This document shows, in pieces, positions 16,231-24,710 of a DNA stretch of 64,000 bases. The DNA comes from Phytopseudomonas argentinensis. Its GTDB lineage: Bacteria; Pseudomonadota; Gammaproteobacteria; Pseudomonadales; Pseudomonadaceae. The position numbers were made by a program, and so were the translations under genes. The notes below the pieces were generated by a model. That model ran no database searches and was not told the origin of the DNA. It was given only the letters and a program-made list of their open reading frames with translations. Positions within the stretch are counted from its first letter, which is position 1. The number at the start of each line of letters is the position of its first letter. The stretch is taken from contig NZ_FORC01000003.1 of assembly GCF_900113905.1 (NCBI RefSeq), positions 496,001 to 560,000 on the forward strand, in the 5' to 3' direction.

Positions 16231-18069
16231 ATGTGTGGCATCGTAGGCGCCATCGCTGAACGCAACATCACCGCCGTGCTGGTCGAGGGCCTCAAGCGCC
16301 TCGAGTACCGCGGCTATGACAGTGCCGGTGTGGCGCTGATCGATGACCTGGGCACCCTGCAGCGCCGCCGTCGCGTGGGCAAGGTCAGCGAGCTGGAAGC
16401 GGCGCTGGACAGCGAACCGCTGCCGGGTCGCCTGGGCATCGCCCACACCCGCTGGGCCACCCATGGCGTGCCTACCGAAAACAATGCGCACCCGCACTTT
16501 TCCGGGGACCAACTGGCAGTGGTGCACAACGGCATCATCGAAAACCATGGCCCGCTGCGCGAGCAACTGCAGGGCCTGGGTTATGTCTTCAGCTCGGATA
16601 CCGATACCGAAGTCATCGTCCATCTGCTCGATCACACCCTGAAGAGCCACAGCGACCTGGCCGACGCCCTCAAGGCGGTGGTCAAGCAACTGCGCGGCGC
16701 CTATGGCCTGGCGGTGATCAGTGCGGCCAACCCGGATCGCCTGCTGGCCGCGCGCAGTGGCAGCCCGCTGGTGATCGGTCTGGGCCTGGGCGAGAACTTT
16801 CTCGCCTCCGACCAGTTGGCCCTGCGCCAGGTCACCGACCGTTTCATGTACCTGGAAGAGGGCGATATCGCCGAGATCCGCCGCGACAGCGTGCAGATCT
16901 GGGACACCCACGGCAACCCGGTGCAGCGCGAAGCGGTGCAGTACCACGAAGGCGCCGATGCCGCCGACAAGGGCGCGTTCCGCCACTTCATGCTCAAGGA
17001 AATCCACGAACAGCCCACCGTCGTGCAGCGCACCCTGGAAGGCCGCCTGGGCACTGACCATGTGCTGGTACAGGCCTTCGGGCCACAGGCTGCCGAGCTG
17101 TTCGCCAAGGTGCGCAACGTGCAGATCGTCGCCTGCGGCACCAGCTACCACGCCGGTATGGTCGCCCGTTACTGGCTCGAAGAGCTGGCCGGCATCCCCT
17201 GCCAGGTCGAAGTGGCCAGCGAATTCCGTTATCGCCGCGTCGCGGTGCAGCCGGACACCCTGTTCGTCAGCATCTCCCAGTCCGGTGAAACCGCCGACAC
17301 CCTGGCCGCCCTGCGTAACGCCAAGGCCGATGGCGGTTACCTGGCCAGCCTGGCGATCTGCAACGTTGGCATCAGCTCGCTGGTGCGCGAGTCCGACCTG
17401 ACCCTGCTGACCCATGCCGGCCCCGAGATTGGCGTCGCCTCCACCAAGGCCTTCACCACCCAACTGGTCGGCCTGATGCTGTTGACCCTGGCCCTCGGCC
17501 AGGTCAAGGGCACGCTGCAAGCGGGTGTCGCCGCCGAGCTGGTAGACGAGCTGCGCCGCCTGCCGGCGCGCCTGGACGAAGCCCTGGCCATGGACAAGAT
17601 CGTCGAGAAGGTCTCCGAACTGTTCGCAGAGAAGCACCACACCCTGTTTCTCGGCCGTGGCGCCCAGTATCCGGTGGCGATGGAAGGCGCCCTCAAGCTC
17701 AAGGAAATTTCCTATATCCACGCCGAGGCCTACCCGGCCGGTGAGCTCAAGCACGGCCCGCTGGCCCTGGTCGACGCGGACATGCCGGTGGTCACCGTGG
17801 CACCCAACAACGACCTGCTCGACAAGCTCAAGTCCAACCTGCAGGTGGTTCGTGCCCGTGGCGGCGAGCTGATCGTGTTCGCCGATGCCAGCGCTGCCAT
17901 GAGCAATGGCGAGGGTACCCACGTGGTGAACATGCCGCATATCCACGATGCGCTGGCACCGATCCTCTATACCCTGCCGCTGCAACTGCTGTCGTACCAC
18001 GTGGCGGTGCTGCGCGGCACCGATGTGGATCAGCCGCGCAACCTGGCCAAGTCGGTCACGGTGGAGTGA
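16231..18069 (+). CDS. glmS: Glutamine--fructose-6-phosphate aminotransferase (isomerising)
   Basis: First committed step of the hexosamine pathway: L-glutamine plus fructose-6-phosphate to glucosamine-6-phosphate. The 612-residue product starts MCGIVGA, so Cys2 is exposed as the glutaminase nucleophile after Met removal. The N-terminal class II amidotransferase domain (1 to about 240) includes HTRWATHG and HNGIIEN; two SIS domains follow (about 290-420 and 460-600), with CGTSYHAG, SQSGETADT and the conserved end LAKSVTVE. GAGGAGA precedes the ATG by 6 nt. The region upstream does not look like a glmS ribozyme, which is expected for a Gram-negative. Confidence 0.97.
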   Translation: MCGIVGAIAERNITAVLVEGLKRLEYRGYDSAGVALIDDLGTLQRRRRVGKVSELEAALDSEPLPGRLGIAHTRWATHGVPTENNAHPHFSGDQLAVVHNGIIENHGPLREQLQGLGYVFSSDTDTEVIVHLLDHTLKSHSDLADALKAVVKQLRGAYGLAVISAANPDRLLAARSGSPLVIGLGLGENFLASDQLALRQVTDRFMYLEEGDIAEIRRDSVQIWDTHGNPVQREAVQYHEGADAADKGAFRHFMLKEIHEQPTVVQRTLEGRLGTDHVLVQAFGPQAAELFAKVRNVQIVACGTSYHAGMVARYWLEELAGIPCQVEVASEFRYRRVAVQPDTLFVSISQSGETADTLAALRNAKADGGYLASLAICNVGISSLVRESDLTLLTHAGPEIGVASTKAFTTQLVGLMLLTLALGQVKGTLQAGVAAELVDELRRLPARLDEALAMDKIVEKVSELFAEKHHTLFLGRGAQYPVAMEGALKLKEISYIHAEAYPAGELKHGPLALVDADMPVVTVAPNNDLLDKLKSNLQVVRARGGELIVFADASAAMSNGEGTHVVNMPHIHDALAPILYTLPLQLLSYHVAVLRGTDVDQPRNLAKSVTVE

Positions 18070-18716
18070 TGCGCAACAAGCCCGTGCTGGCCCAGCTCGG
18101 GCCACTGGCGCAACTGCGTGCCGGCAACCTGCCGCTACGTCTGCTGCAGCTGTTCGTCGGCCTGGCCTTCTTCGGCATGTCCATGGCGATGATGATTCGC
18201 GGCAACCTCGGGCTATCGCCCTGGGATGCGCTGCATGTCGGCCTGGCCAAGTTGTTGCCGTTGAGCTTCGGTTGGATTGTGGTTGGCGTGTCCTTCATGG
18301 TGCTGCTGTTGTGGATTCCGCTGCGGGAAATCCCCGGCCTCGGCACCCTCGCCAACGCGGTGGTGATCGGCCTGGTGGCGGACCTCACCCTGCAGCTGCT
18401 GGTGGCGCCGGAAGGCTTCATCTGGCGCCTGCTACTGACCCTGGGCGGCGTGCTGCTGTGCGGTTTCGGCTCGGCGCTGTACATCGGCGCCCAGCTAGGC
18501 CGTGGCCCGCGCGATGGCCTGATGACCGGCCTGCATCGGGTGACCGGTTACTCGCTGCGCTCGATGCGCACCGCTATCGAGTTGAGCGTGTTGTTGGTCG
18601 GCACCCTGCTTGCCGGCTACAAGGTACTGGGCATCGGCACGCTGCTGTTCGCCTTCGGCATCGGCCCGCTGACCCAGCTGATGCTGCCGTGGGTACTGGT
18701 GAAGTTGGATACCTGA
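18069..18716 (+). CDS. YczE/YitT-like integral membrane protein
   Basis: Predicted inner-membrane protein of 215 residues with about five hydrophobic segments (roughly 22-45, 65-85, 92-112, 120-142, 165-210). Family-typical features are GNLGLSPWDALHVGLAK near 45-61 and GAQLGRGPRDGLMTGL near 140-155, as recalled for the YczE group. ATG 18069 overlaps the glmS stop (GTGATG), implying translational coupling, but the function is unknown; an amino-sugar link would be inference from position only. It converges on map, with 72 nt between and no clear terminator. Confidence 0.7.
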   Translation: MRNKPVLAQLGPLAQLRAGNLPLRLLQLFVGLAFFGMSMAMMIRGNLGLSPWDALHVGLAKLLPLSFGWIVVGVSFMVLLLWIPLREIPGLGTLANAVVIGLVADLTLQLLVAPEGFIWRLLLTLGGVLLCGFGSALYIGAQLGRGPRDGLMTGLHRVTGYSLRSMRTAIELSVLLVGTLLAGYKVLGIGTLLFAFGIGPLTQLMLPWVLVKLDT

Positions 18717-18788
18717 CTGGGCACAGGCGGACACGGGCTGAATGCGCAGGTAGGGGATTTACCGCCGGCTTCGAACGCTTGAAGCGTA

Positions 18789-19556
18789 TCAGCGCAGCGG
18801 CGTTTCATCCGCTCTCAGGGTCAGCACCCGCACGCCATCGGCCGTGACCGCCACGGTGTGCTCGAACTGAGCGGACAGCAGGCCATCGGTGGTCACTACC
18901 GTCCAGCCGTCGCTTAGGGTTCGGGTGGCGGGTTTGCCCTGGTTGATCATCGGCTCGATGGTAAAGGTCATGCCTTCGCGCAGGATCAGGCCAGTTCCAG
19001 CCTTGCCCCAGTGCAACACTTCCGGTGCTTCGTGCATCTGCTTGCCGATGCCGTGGCCGCAGTATTCGCGCACCACCGTATAGCCATGGGCGCGGGCATG
19101 GCGTTCGATGGCATGGCCAATATCGCCCAAGCGGCCGCCCGGGCGCACCGCAGCGATGCCTTTCCACAGCGCTTCGTAGGTCACCCGGCTAAGCCGCTGC
19201 GCTTCGGGCGACACCTTGCCGATCAGGTAGGTCTTGCTGGAGTCGGCGATGTAGCCATTCTTTTCCAGGGTAATGTCGAAATTCACCAGATCGCCATCTT
19301 GAAGTATTTCGGTCGGGCTAGGCACGCCGTGGCAGACCACCTGATTGCGCGAGGCATTCAAGGCATAGGCATAGCCGTATTGCCCTTTGCTCGCCGGACG
19401 CGCCTGAAGGCTGTGGACAATGAAGTTATCCACAAGGTCATTGACCTGCATGGTCGACATGCCGCGCAGCTCCAGCTGGTCGAGATGGCCAAATACCAGG
19501 GCCAGCAGCCTGCCGGACTCGGCCATCAAGGCGATTTCTTCCGGCGTCTTGATCAT
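18789..19556 (-). CDS. map: Type I methionine aminopeptidase
   Basis: Removes the N-terminal Met from nascent proteins whose second residue is small. The 255-residue product has the pita-bread fold signature: NFDITLEKNGYIADSSKTYL with the two metal-binding aspartates (about 94 and 105), GHGIGKQMHE with the histidine ligand near 168, TIEPMI with Glu near 201, and FEHTV with the last Glu near 232. Pseudomonas usually carries another map gene beside rpsB, so this is probably a paralogue. The ATG overlaps the stop of the upstream ParD-like gene (ATGA), so the two form a coupled pair. Confidence 0.93.
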   Translation of the reverse strand: MIKTPEEIALMAESGRLLALVFGHLDQLELRGMSTMQVNDLVDNFIVHSLQARPASKGQYGYAYALNASRNQVVCHGVPSPTEILQDGDLVNFDITLEKNGYIADSSKTYLIGKVSPEAQRLSRVTYEALWKGIAAVRPGGRLGDIGHAIERHARAHGYTVVREYCGHGIGKQMHEAPEVLHWGKAGTGLILREGMTFTIEPMINQGKPATRTLSDGWTVVTTDGLLSAQFEHTVAVTADGVRVLTLRADETPLR

Positions 19557-19762
19557 GACGCATTCGCCAGGCCAGGCGCCGATACACCGGCAGCGCGCAG
19601 TTCGGCAGCCATCACCTCGTTGAAGCTCAAGGTCGGATTCATCTCGCAGAGCATGCCAATACGAATCCAGAACCCGGCCTGGGCGTTGATGGAGCGATGC
19701 GACACGCTGCTCGCTCGGCGGATCTGATCGTGCAGTGCATCTTCGATATTGACGATACCCAT
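19553..19762 (-). CDS. ParD-like small protein paired with map
   Basis: A 69-residue protein (MGIVNIEDALHDQIRRASSV) with features of ParD_like proteins: an N-terminal strand, then helices with HRSINAQAGFWIRIG and a C-terminal FNEVMAAEL. Such proteins resemble ribbon-helix-helix antitoxins, but no ParE/RelE toxin is next to it; its partner is map, through a 4-nt overlap. AGAGGG lies about 6 nt before the start. A tandem 11-bp repeat just upstream could be its operator. It may be an antitoxin-derived regulator of map; this role is inference. Confidence 0.7.
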   Translation of the reverse strand: MGIVNIEDALHDQIRRASSVSHRSINAQAGFWIRIGMLCEMNPTLSFNEVMAAELRAAGVSAPGLANAS

Positions 19763-20106
19763 GGTGAGCCCTCTATACGTTTCATATATAAATCATATAT
19801 CTCTTGATCGCCTATGCCTATATTTTTTACCGCAGCTGAGAGAATTTTGGTTAAATTTTGAACAGTACAGATACAGCTAGCGTCATTACTGGCTCATAGA
19901 TATATATCCACAGGTGATGAAAGATCTTATCCAAGGTATCTGTGTATAACGACAGGGTGCTGATCAAATACTGCACAACCTCCTGTATAGGCCGTGTTAC
20001 TAGGCGTATAGAGCTTGGCTCCCAGCTTATCCACAGCTTCGACCACGATAAATGTGGGTAGCCAGCTGCGTTCACTCAATGCTGTGGAAAAAGACCATTC
20101 ACCGAA
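19763..20106. other. AT-rich intergenic region with a second cluster of DnaA boxes
   Basis: About 400 bp between the ParD-like gene and the phosphatase without a convincing ORF. DnaA-box matches: TGTGTATAA 19941-19949 (fits TTATNCACA), TTATCCACA 20027-20035 (exact), and one-mismatch sites at 19904-19912 and 20082-20090; another exact box lies just inside map at 19426-19434. The AT content is clearly higher than in flanking genes. It could titrate DnaA or bring expression of neighbours under DnaA control; neither is shown. Confidence 0.5.
19783..19800 (-). promoter_or_regulatory. Tandem CATATAT repeats upstream of the ParD-like/map pair
   Basis: CATATAT occurs at 19783-19789 and again at 19794-19800 on the + strand, an 11-bp period (about one helical turn), 20-40 bp upstream of the ParD-like start. 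Ribbon-helix-helix proteins commonly bind such tandem half-sites, and the AT-rich sequence also supplies -10-like hexamers on the - strand. Operator function is inferred. Confidence 0.4.
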
Positions 20107-20124
20107 TCGTCATCCAATCGTCAT
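20107..20124 (+). promoter_or_regulatory. Pho-box-like direct repeat upstream of the phosphatase gene
   Basis: TCGTCAT-CCAA-TCGTCAT: two identical 7-mers with a 4-nt spacer, an 11-bp period. This is the exact architecture of the PhoB site (CTGTCAT-N4-CTGTCAT), with 5 of 7 matches in each half. It lies 50 nt upstream of the start of a PhoX-type phosphatase, where PhoB control is expected. Confidence 0.55.
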
Positions 20125-20173
20125 CTTCTTTGCCTAGCGTGCCTGCGCATCAGAACAACGCTGGAGCGCCGTG

Positions 20174-22066
20174 ATGCATGATGACCAACTGACCGACCTC
20201 GAACGCCTGACCCTTTCCCGTCGCCGGTTCATCGGTGCCGGGGCGCTGACCGGCGCGGCGCTGTTTCTTGGCGGCGGTTTGCTGAGCCGTAGCGTATTGG
20301 CCGATTCGATCAGTAGCACCGTCGCCAGCCCGCTGCTGGGTTTCGCCAATCTGCCTGCCGCCACGGCCGATACCATCACCCTGCCGCCCGGCTATTCGTT
20401 CCGCCCGCTGATCAGCTGGGGCCAGCCGTTGCAGAAGGGTGGCCCGGCGTTCAAGGGCGACGGCAGCAACAGTGCGGCCGAGCAGTTGCTGCAGTTCGGT
20501 GACAATACCGATGGCATGAGCTTCTTTCCCTGGCCTGGCGACCCCGATCGCGCGCTGATGGCGATCAACAACGAGTATGTGAATTACCGCTATCTGCTGG
20601 CCCATGGCGGCCTGCCGAAATCCGCCGAGGACGTGCGCAAGGCACAGAACGCCGAGGGAGTGACGGTGATCGAGGTGCGTCGCGGTGGGGACGGCTGGGC
20701 CTTCGTGCAGGGCTCGCCATACAACCGCCGGGTGCATGGCAACCTGCCGATAGAGGTGAGTGGCCCGGCCCGCGGCCATGAGCTGCTCAAGACCGCGGCC
20801 GACCCGCTTGGTATCGAGGTGCTGGGCACCTTCCAGAACTGCTCGAGTGGCAAGACGCCCTGGGGTACCTATCTGACCTGCGAAGAAAACTTCAGCGACT
20901 GCTTTGGCAGCAGCGATGCCAACCTGCAGTTCACCCCCGACCAGAAGCGCTTCAGCGTGCTGCATGCCAGCGCCGAGAACGACTGGCACCGCTTCGACCC
21001 GCGCTTCGATATCGCCAGGAATCCCAACGAGCTGAACCGCCATGGCTGGATCGTCGAGATCGATCCATTCGACCCGACCGCCAAGCCGATCAAGCGCACC
21101 GCCCTGGGCCGCTTCAAGCATGAGAACGCGGCGCTGGCCACCACCGGCGATGGCCGCGTGGTGGTGTACATGGGCGATGACGAGCGCGGCGAGTTCATCT
21201 ACAAATTCATCACCCGCGATCGTCTGGACCGCGATGACGCCAAGGCCAATCGGCATATCCTCGACCAGGGCACGTTGTACGTGGCGCGCTTCGACGAGGG
21301 CAATGGCGACGCCGATCATCCCAAAGGCCGGGGTCGCTGGATCGAGCTCACTGCTGGCAAGCATGGTCTGACTGCCGAGCATGGCTTTGCCAACCAGGCC
21401 GAGGTGGTGATTCGCGCGCGGCAGGCTGGCACCCATGTCGGCGCTACACGCATGGATCGCCCCGAGTGGATCACCGTCAGCCCCAAGGACGGTCAGGTCT
21501 ATTGCACCCTCACCAACAACAGCAAGCGCGGCGAGCCCGGCCAGCCGGTCGGCGGCCCGAATCCGCGGGCCAACAACCTGTACGGGCAGATCCTGCGCTG
21601 GCGCGAGCACGGCGACGATGCCGCCGCCATGGATTTCCAATGGGACCTGTTCGTGGTCGCCGGCAACCCGGTGGTACACGCCGGCACGCCCCAGGCAGGT
21701 AGCCACGCGATCAATGCCGACAACATGTTCAACAGCCCGGACGGTGTCGGCTTTGATGGTGGCGGCCGGCTGTGGATCCAGACCGATGGCAAGTACAGCA
21801 ACAAGGGCGACTACGCCGGCATGGGCAACAACCAGATGCTCTGCGCCGACCCGCACACCGGCGAAATTCGCCGTTTCATGGTCGGCCCGGTGGGCTGCGA
21901 GGTAACCGGCCTGGCCTTCTCGCCGGACTACAGGAGCATGTTCGTAGGCATTCAGCACCCAGGTGAAGAGGGCGGCTCGAGCTTCCCCGACCACCAGGCT
22001 GGCGTGCACCCCCGCTCGACGGTGGTGGTGATCAGCCGCGACGACGGTGGAGTGATCGGCGCCTGA
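20174..22066 (+). CDS. PhoX-family phosphatase, Tat-exported
   Basis: Predicted periplasmic alkaline phosphatase of the PhoX/DUF839 type, a monomeric Ca2+/Fe enzyme that releases phosphate from organic phosphoesters. The 630-residue product has a twin-arginine signal (SRRRFIGAGALTGAALFLGG near 15-35, then SRSVLA) and the family blocks TCEENFSDCFG, NRHGWIVEIDPFDP, GRFKHENAA and RPEWITVSP, with QTDGKYSNKGDYAGMGNNQML and GEIRRFMVGPVGCEVTGLAFSPD towards the C-terminus. ATG 20174 has GGAG 7 nt upstream; an adjacent GTG at 20171 would be too close. A Pho-box-like repeat precedes it, suggesting induction by phosphate starvation. Confidence 0.87.
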   Translation: MHDDQLTDLERLTLSRRRFIGAGALTGAALFLGGGLLSRSVLADSISSTVASPLLGFANLPAATADTITLPPGYSFRPLISWGQPLQKGGPAFKGDGSNSAAEQLLQFGDNTDGMSFFPWPGDPDRALMAINNEYVNYRYLLAHGGLPKSAEDVRKAQNAEGVTVIEVRRGGDGWAFVQGSPYNRRVHGNLPIEVSGPARGHELLKTAADPLGIEVLGTFQNCSSGKTPWGTYLTCEENFSDCFGSSDANLQFTPDQKRFSVLHASAENDWHRFDPRFDIARNPNELNRHGWIVEIDPFDPTAKPIKRTALGRFKHENAALATTGDGRVVVYMGDDERGEFIYKFITRDRLDRDDAKANRHILDQGTLYVARFDEGNGDADHPKGRGRWIELTAGKHGLTAEHGFANQAEVVIRARQAGTHVGATRMDRPEWITVSPKDGQVYCTLTNNSKRGEPGQPVGGPNPRANNLYGQILRWREHGDDAAAMDFQWDLFVVAGNPVVHAGTPQAGSHAINADNMFNSPDGVGFDGGGRLWIQTDGKYSNKGDYAGMGNNQMLCADPHTGEIRRFMVGPVGCEVTGLAFSPDYRSMFVGIQHPGEEGGSSFPDHQAGVHPRSTVVVISRDDGGVIGA

Positions 22067-22078
22067 CCCACGCCCTGC

Positions 22079-22624
22079 TCAGAGGGTCACGGTGGTGGCG
22101 CCGCGGATGACCACCTCGCCGTTTTCCTCGGGCAGGCCGGGAATGCTGATGCCCAGCAGCCGCAAGGTGGGCACGATGGCCCGCTGCTCGCTGGCGCCAT
22201 CGGGGTTGTAACGGCGTTGTAGGCACACGTGCAGCACATAACGGGGGGCGAGCGGATCCCGGTTGTCGAGGGCGATATTGCCGTAGGACGGCTGGCCGGC
22301 ATGGCCCGGCAACGGGCTCCAGTTCAGGCCGGCGGCGTCCTGCTCGGGCGCCGGGCAATCGCCGCTGCGCCAGCCTTCCGGTAGCCAGCTGCGTTGCACC
22401 ACGGCAGTGATTTCCCGACTGAGCAGCTGACTGTAGGCGGCATTGCCCGGATCGACCTGCAGCGTCGCACGGGCCGCGTCGGCGCTGACCTGCTTGAAGG
22501 TCAGCATCAGCAGCATGGGAAGGCTGTAGGCGATGATCGCGTAGACCACCACGAAGAACACCGCGAACAGCATGGCGAACTCGATCGCCACGGCGCCTTG
22601 CTGGGACTTGCTCGCCTTTTTCAT
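22079..22624 (-). CDS. TadE-like pseudopilin (distal gene)
   Basis: 181-residue protein with the TadE hallmark: a short basic N-terminus, then QGAVAIEFAMLFAVFFVVVYAIIAYSLPMLLM, a prepilin-like segment with Glu in the +5-type position, and a C-terminal extracytoplasmic domain with two Cys (CPAPEQ and CLQRRY). TadE/TadF are minor pseudopilins of the Tad/Flp pilus, processed by the FppA/TadV peptidase. ATG 22624 follows GAGG by 6 nt; a TTG four codons upstream is less likely. It begins 8 nt after the tadG stop, in the operon tadE-tadG-tadE at 22079-25178. The rest of the tad genes are 24 kb away. Confidence 0.8.
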   Translation of the reverse strand: MKKASKSQQGAVAIEFAMLFAVFFVVVYAIIAYSLPMLLMLTFKQVSADAARATLQVDPGNAAYSQLLSREITAVVQRSWLPEGWRSGDCPAPEQDAAGLNWSPLPGHAGQPSYGNIALDNRDPLAPRYVLHVCLQRRYNPDGASEQRAIVPTLRLLGISIPGLPEENGEVVIRGATTVTL

Positions 22625-22632
22625 CGCCCACC

Positions 22633-24708
22633 TCAATGGATCAACTGCGGGATGCCGCAGCTGATGCTGTGAACCTTGATCTTGCTCTTACCAAGATCCA
22701 GGCCAAGGTTGGCGAGCAGGCTGCTGACGGCGCTGCCCACCGAGTTGAGCAGTGGCTTGAGCACATCGAGAACCGGGTTGAGGATGGTAAGCAGCAAAGG
22801 CTGGGAGTTGTTGCTCAGGCCAAGGGAGGCAGCCAGGCTGGTGAGCACGTTGCTGAGCAGCCCGCCCTGCGGTTTGGTCTGTAACGAGGTGATCAGTTCG
22901 GTGCGGCATTGGGCCTTGTTGCTGGTGCAATTGGTCAATGGCAACTTGCTGTACCATTCATCGGGCATCGTGGAATCCAGCAGCAGCGCGACCGGGCGAG
23001 GCCAGGTCAGCCCGTCGGCCTTCATGGCAGCGCGAATGGCATCCTTGTTGGGGTAGGTCGCCAGGTACCTGTCCGCGATCTGAGCGGCCTGGGTCGGCGT
23101 GAAGCCGGGATAACCATTGGCGTCCGTCGGTGCTCCAGTCCCTATCATCTTGCTGACCTGGGCGAGCAGGTTGGTTATCGAGTCACCGATTTTCAGATTG
23201 TTGACCTGGGTAATATCGGACTCCTGTTCGGCGAGCGTCAGCTCATCGCGAACCGGATTATTGCCGGTAGCGATCAGCGGTACGGCGGCCTTGCCCTTGA
23301 TCAGGTCGACGTTCAGCAACCTTAGAATGCTGGCTTCCTGCAGGTTCGACTCGGTACAGCTGGCGCGGGTCGACCACAGTGAACCACTGGGCATGGTGCC
23401 GATGCAGATATTGCCGACGGTGGATTCGACTTCGATGGTCGCTTCGGGCTCTGCACGCGAGCAGTCGATGGCTGTCAGCTCACCTTTGGCGCTCGCCAGG
23501 TCGAGGATGATCGGCAGCTTGATGGAGGTGCCGAGCATCCTCAGCAGGGAATTGGCCAGGGGCACGCTGGTGCTGTCGATATCGATATGCATGCGTGTCT
23601 GGGCGTTGAAGGCGGTGGTGCCCACGGGGCCGATGCCAATGGCTGGCGGCTCGACGATGCCCAGTTCCACCTTTACCAGAGCGAGAAGATTCAGCTGATC
23701 TATCAACAGGCCGCGCCCTTGAACGGCAGTTAGCAGGCCTGTGGATAACACATCGCCTAACGCCAGCCTGGCATCCAGTGCCGACCCCACTGCCTGGCCG
23801 GGCGCGGTTATCAGCTTCAACAGGCCGGGGCGTTGCTCTGTCGCCAACAGGTTTACCGTGGCGCTCTTCAACTGCGAGTTTGCCAGCGTGGAGCCCAGTG
23901 CCCTGATATCCGCGGCCAGCGCCTGATCGTGGTGGGCCAGGTTGGCAGAGACGTCGACCAGACTCTGGATGCCCACCGCCCCGACCCGGGTATCCACCAG
24001 GTTCGCCAGGCCCTCAGGGGTCAAGGCCCGCAACTGATTGACGCCGATGTTCACACCCAGCGCCTGCAGCAAACCGGCCGGGGTGATCCGGGTGTTCGCC
24101 AGCCCCTGCGAATCGAGCACTGTCAGCGTGCCGACGTTCACGCCGGCGGCTGTGAGTAACCTGGGCAACAGGCCATTGGTATCGAGGTCCAGCAGCTGCG
24201 CGCCGACGCTGAACACCGTCAGCGGGTCGCTGTCTTTCTCCGCTACCGCGACGGCTTGCAGGCGTACGCTGTCATTGTCGCTGAGCCCGAACAGGCCGCC
24301 GCTGCGCACCACGATGCTGGCCGGTACCTGGCTGCTGGTCACCACGCGAACCGCCCGGCCATTGGCGGCGTCCGCAGCTGGCACGCGCAGGCCGTCGATG
24401 ATCGAGACGCTCACACAGGATGAACTCAGCGAGCGTGCGGCGCCCTCGACGAAACCATAGGAAGCGGCATTTTCCACGGCATACACGTGGGCGAGGGCGG
24501 TATCCAGCGCGCAGTTGCCGGAGGCCAGCCGTGATATGGATTCCAGGGCCGCGGTGTCCGCCAGTTTCTGCAGGTTGCGTTGTTCGAGGTACAGCCGGCC
24601 GCTATCGATCACCAGGGCTAGGAACAGGATGGCCATGACCAGGGTCGCCGCACTCAGCATGCTGAAGGCGCCTCGCTGGCGGTCACGCCCGGGGCAATAG
24701 CTGAGCAT
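22633..24708 (-). CDS. tadG: TadG-like pilus assembly protein
   Basis: 691 residues. The N-terminus is the Tad-type segment RGAFSMLSAATLVMAILFLALVIDSGRLYLEQRNLQKLADTAALES, a single transmembrane helix followed by the helix typical of TadG-related proteins. The remainder is a large, Leu-rich extracytoplasmic region with repeated helical LL(x)AxGVNVG-like elements (about 200-330) and several Cys (near 440-470 and 590-600). No von Willebrand domain was recognised. TadG is thought to anchor or tune the Flp machinery in the envelope. The ATG follows the upstream tadE stop after 2 nt, with GGAGG for ribosome binding. A consensus DnaA box lies inside at 23740-23748. Confidence 0.78.
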   Translation of the reverse strand: MLSYCPGRDRQRGAFSMLSAATLVMAILFLALVIDSGRLYLEQRNLQKLADTAALESISRLASGNCALDTALAHVYAVENAASYGFVEGAARSLSSSCVSVSIIDGLRVPAADAANGRAVRVVTSSQVPASIVVRSGGLFGLSDNDSVRLQAVAVAEKDSDPLTVFSVGAQLLDLDTNGLLPRLLTAAGVNVGTLTVLDSQGLANTRITPAGLLQALGVNIGVNQLRALTPEGLANLVDTRVGAVGIQSLVDVSANLAHHDQALAADIRALGSTLANSQLKSATVNLLATEQRPGLLKLITAPGQAVGSALDARLALGDVLSTGLLTAVQGRGLLIDQLNLLALVKVELGIVEPPAIGIGPVGTTAFNAQTRMHIDIDSTSVPLANSLLRMLGTSIKLPIILDLASAKGELTAIDCSRAEPEATIEVESTVGNICIGTMPSGSLWSTRASCTESNLQEASILRLLNVDLIKGKAAVPLIATGNNPVRDELTLAEQESDITQVNNLKIGDSITNLLAQVSKMIGTGAPTDANGYPGFTPTQAAQIADRYLATYPNKDAIRAAMKADGLTWPRPVALLLDSTMPDEWYSKLPLTNCTSNKAQCRTELITSLQTKPQGGLLSNVLTSLAASLGLSNNSQPLLLTILNPVLDVLKPLLNSVGSAVSSLLANLGLDLGKSKIKVHSISCGIPQLIH

Positions 24709-24710
24709 GC

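Noticed and set aside
16132..22009. Long - strand frames opposite glmS and the PhoX-type phosphatase gene
   Set aside because: No recognisable domains or ribosome-binding sites, and the sense strand encodes well-defined enzymes.
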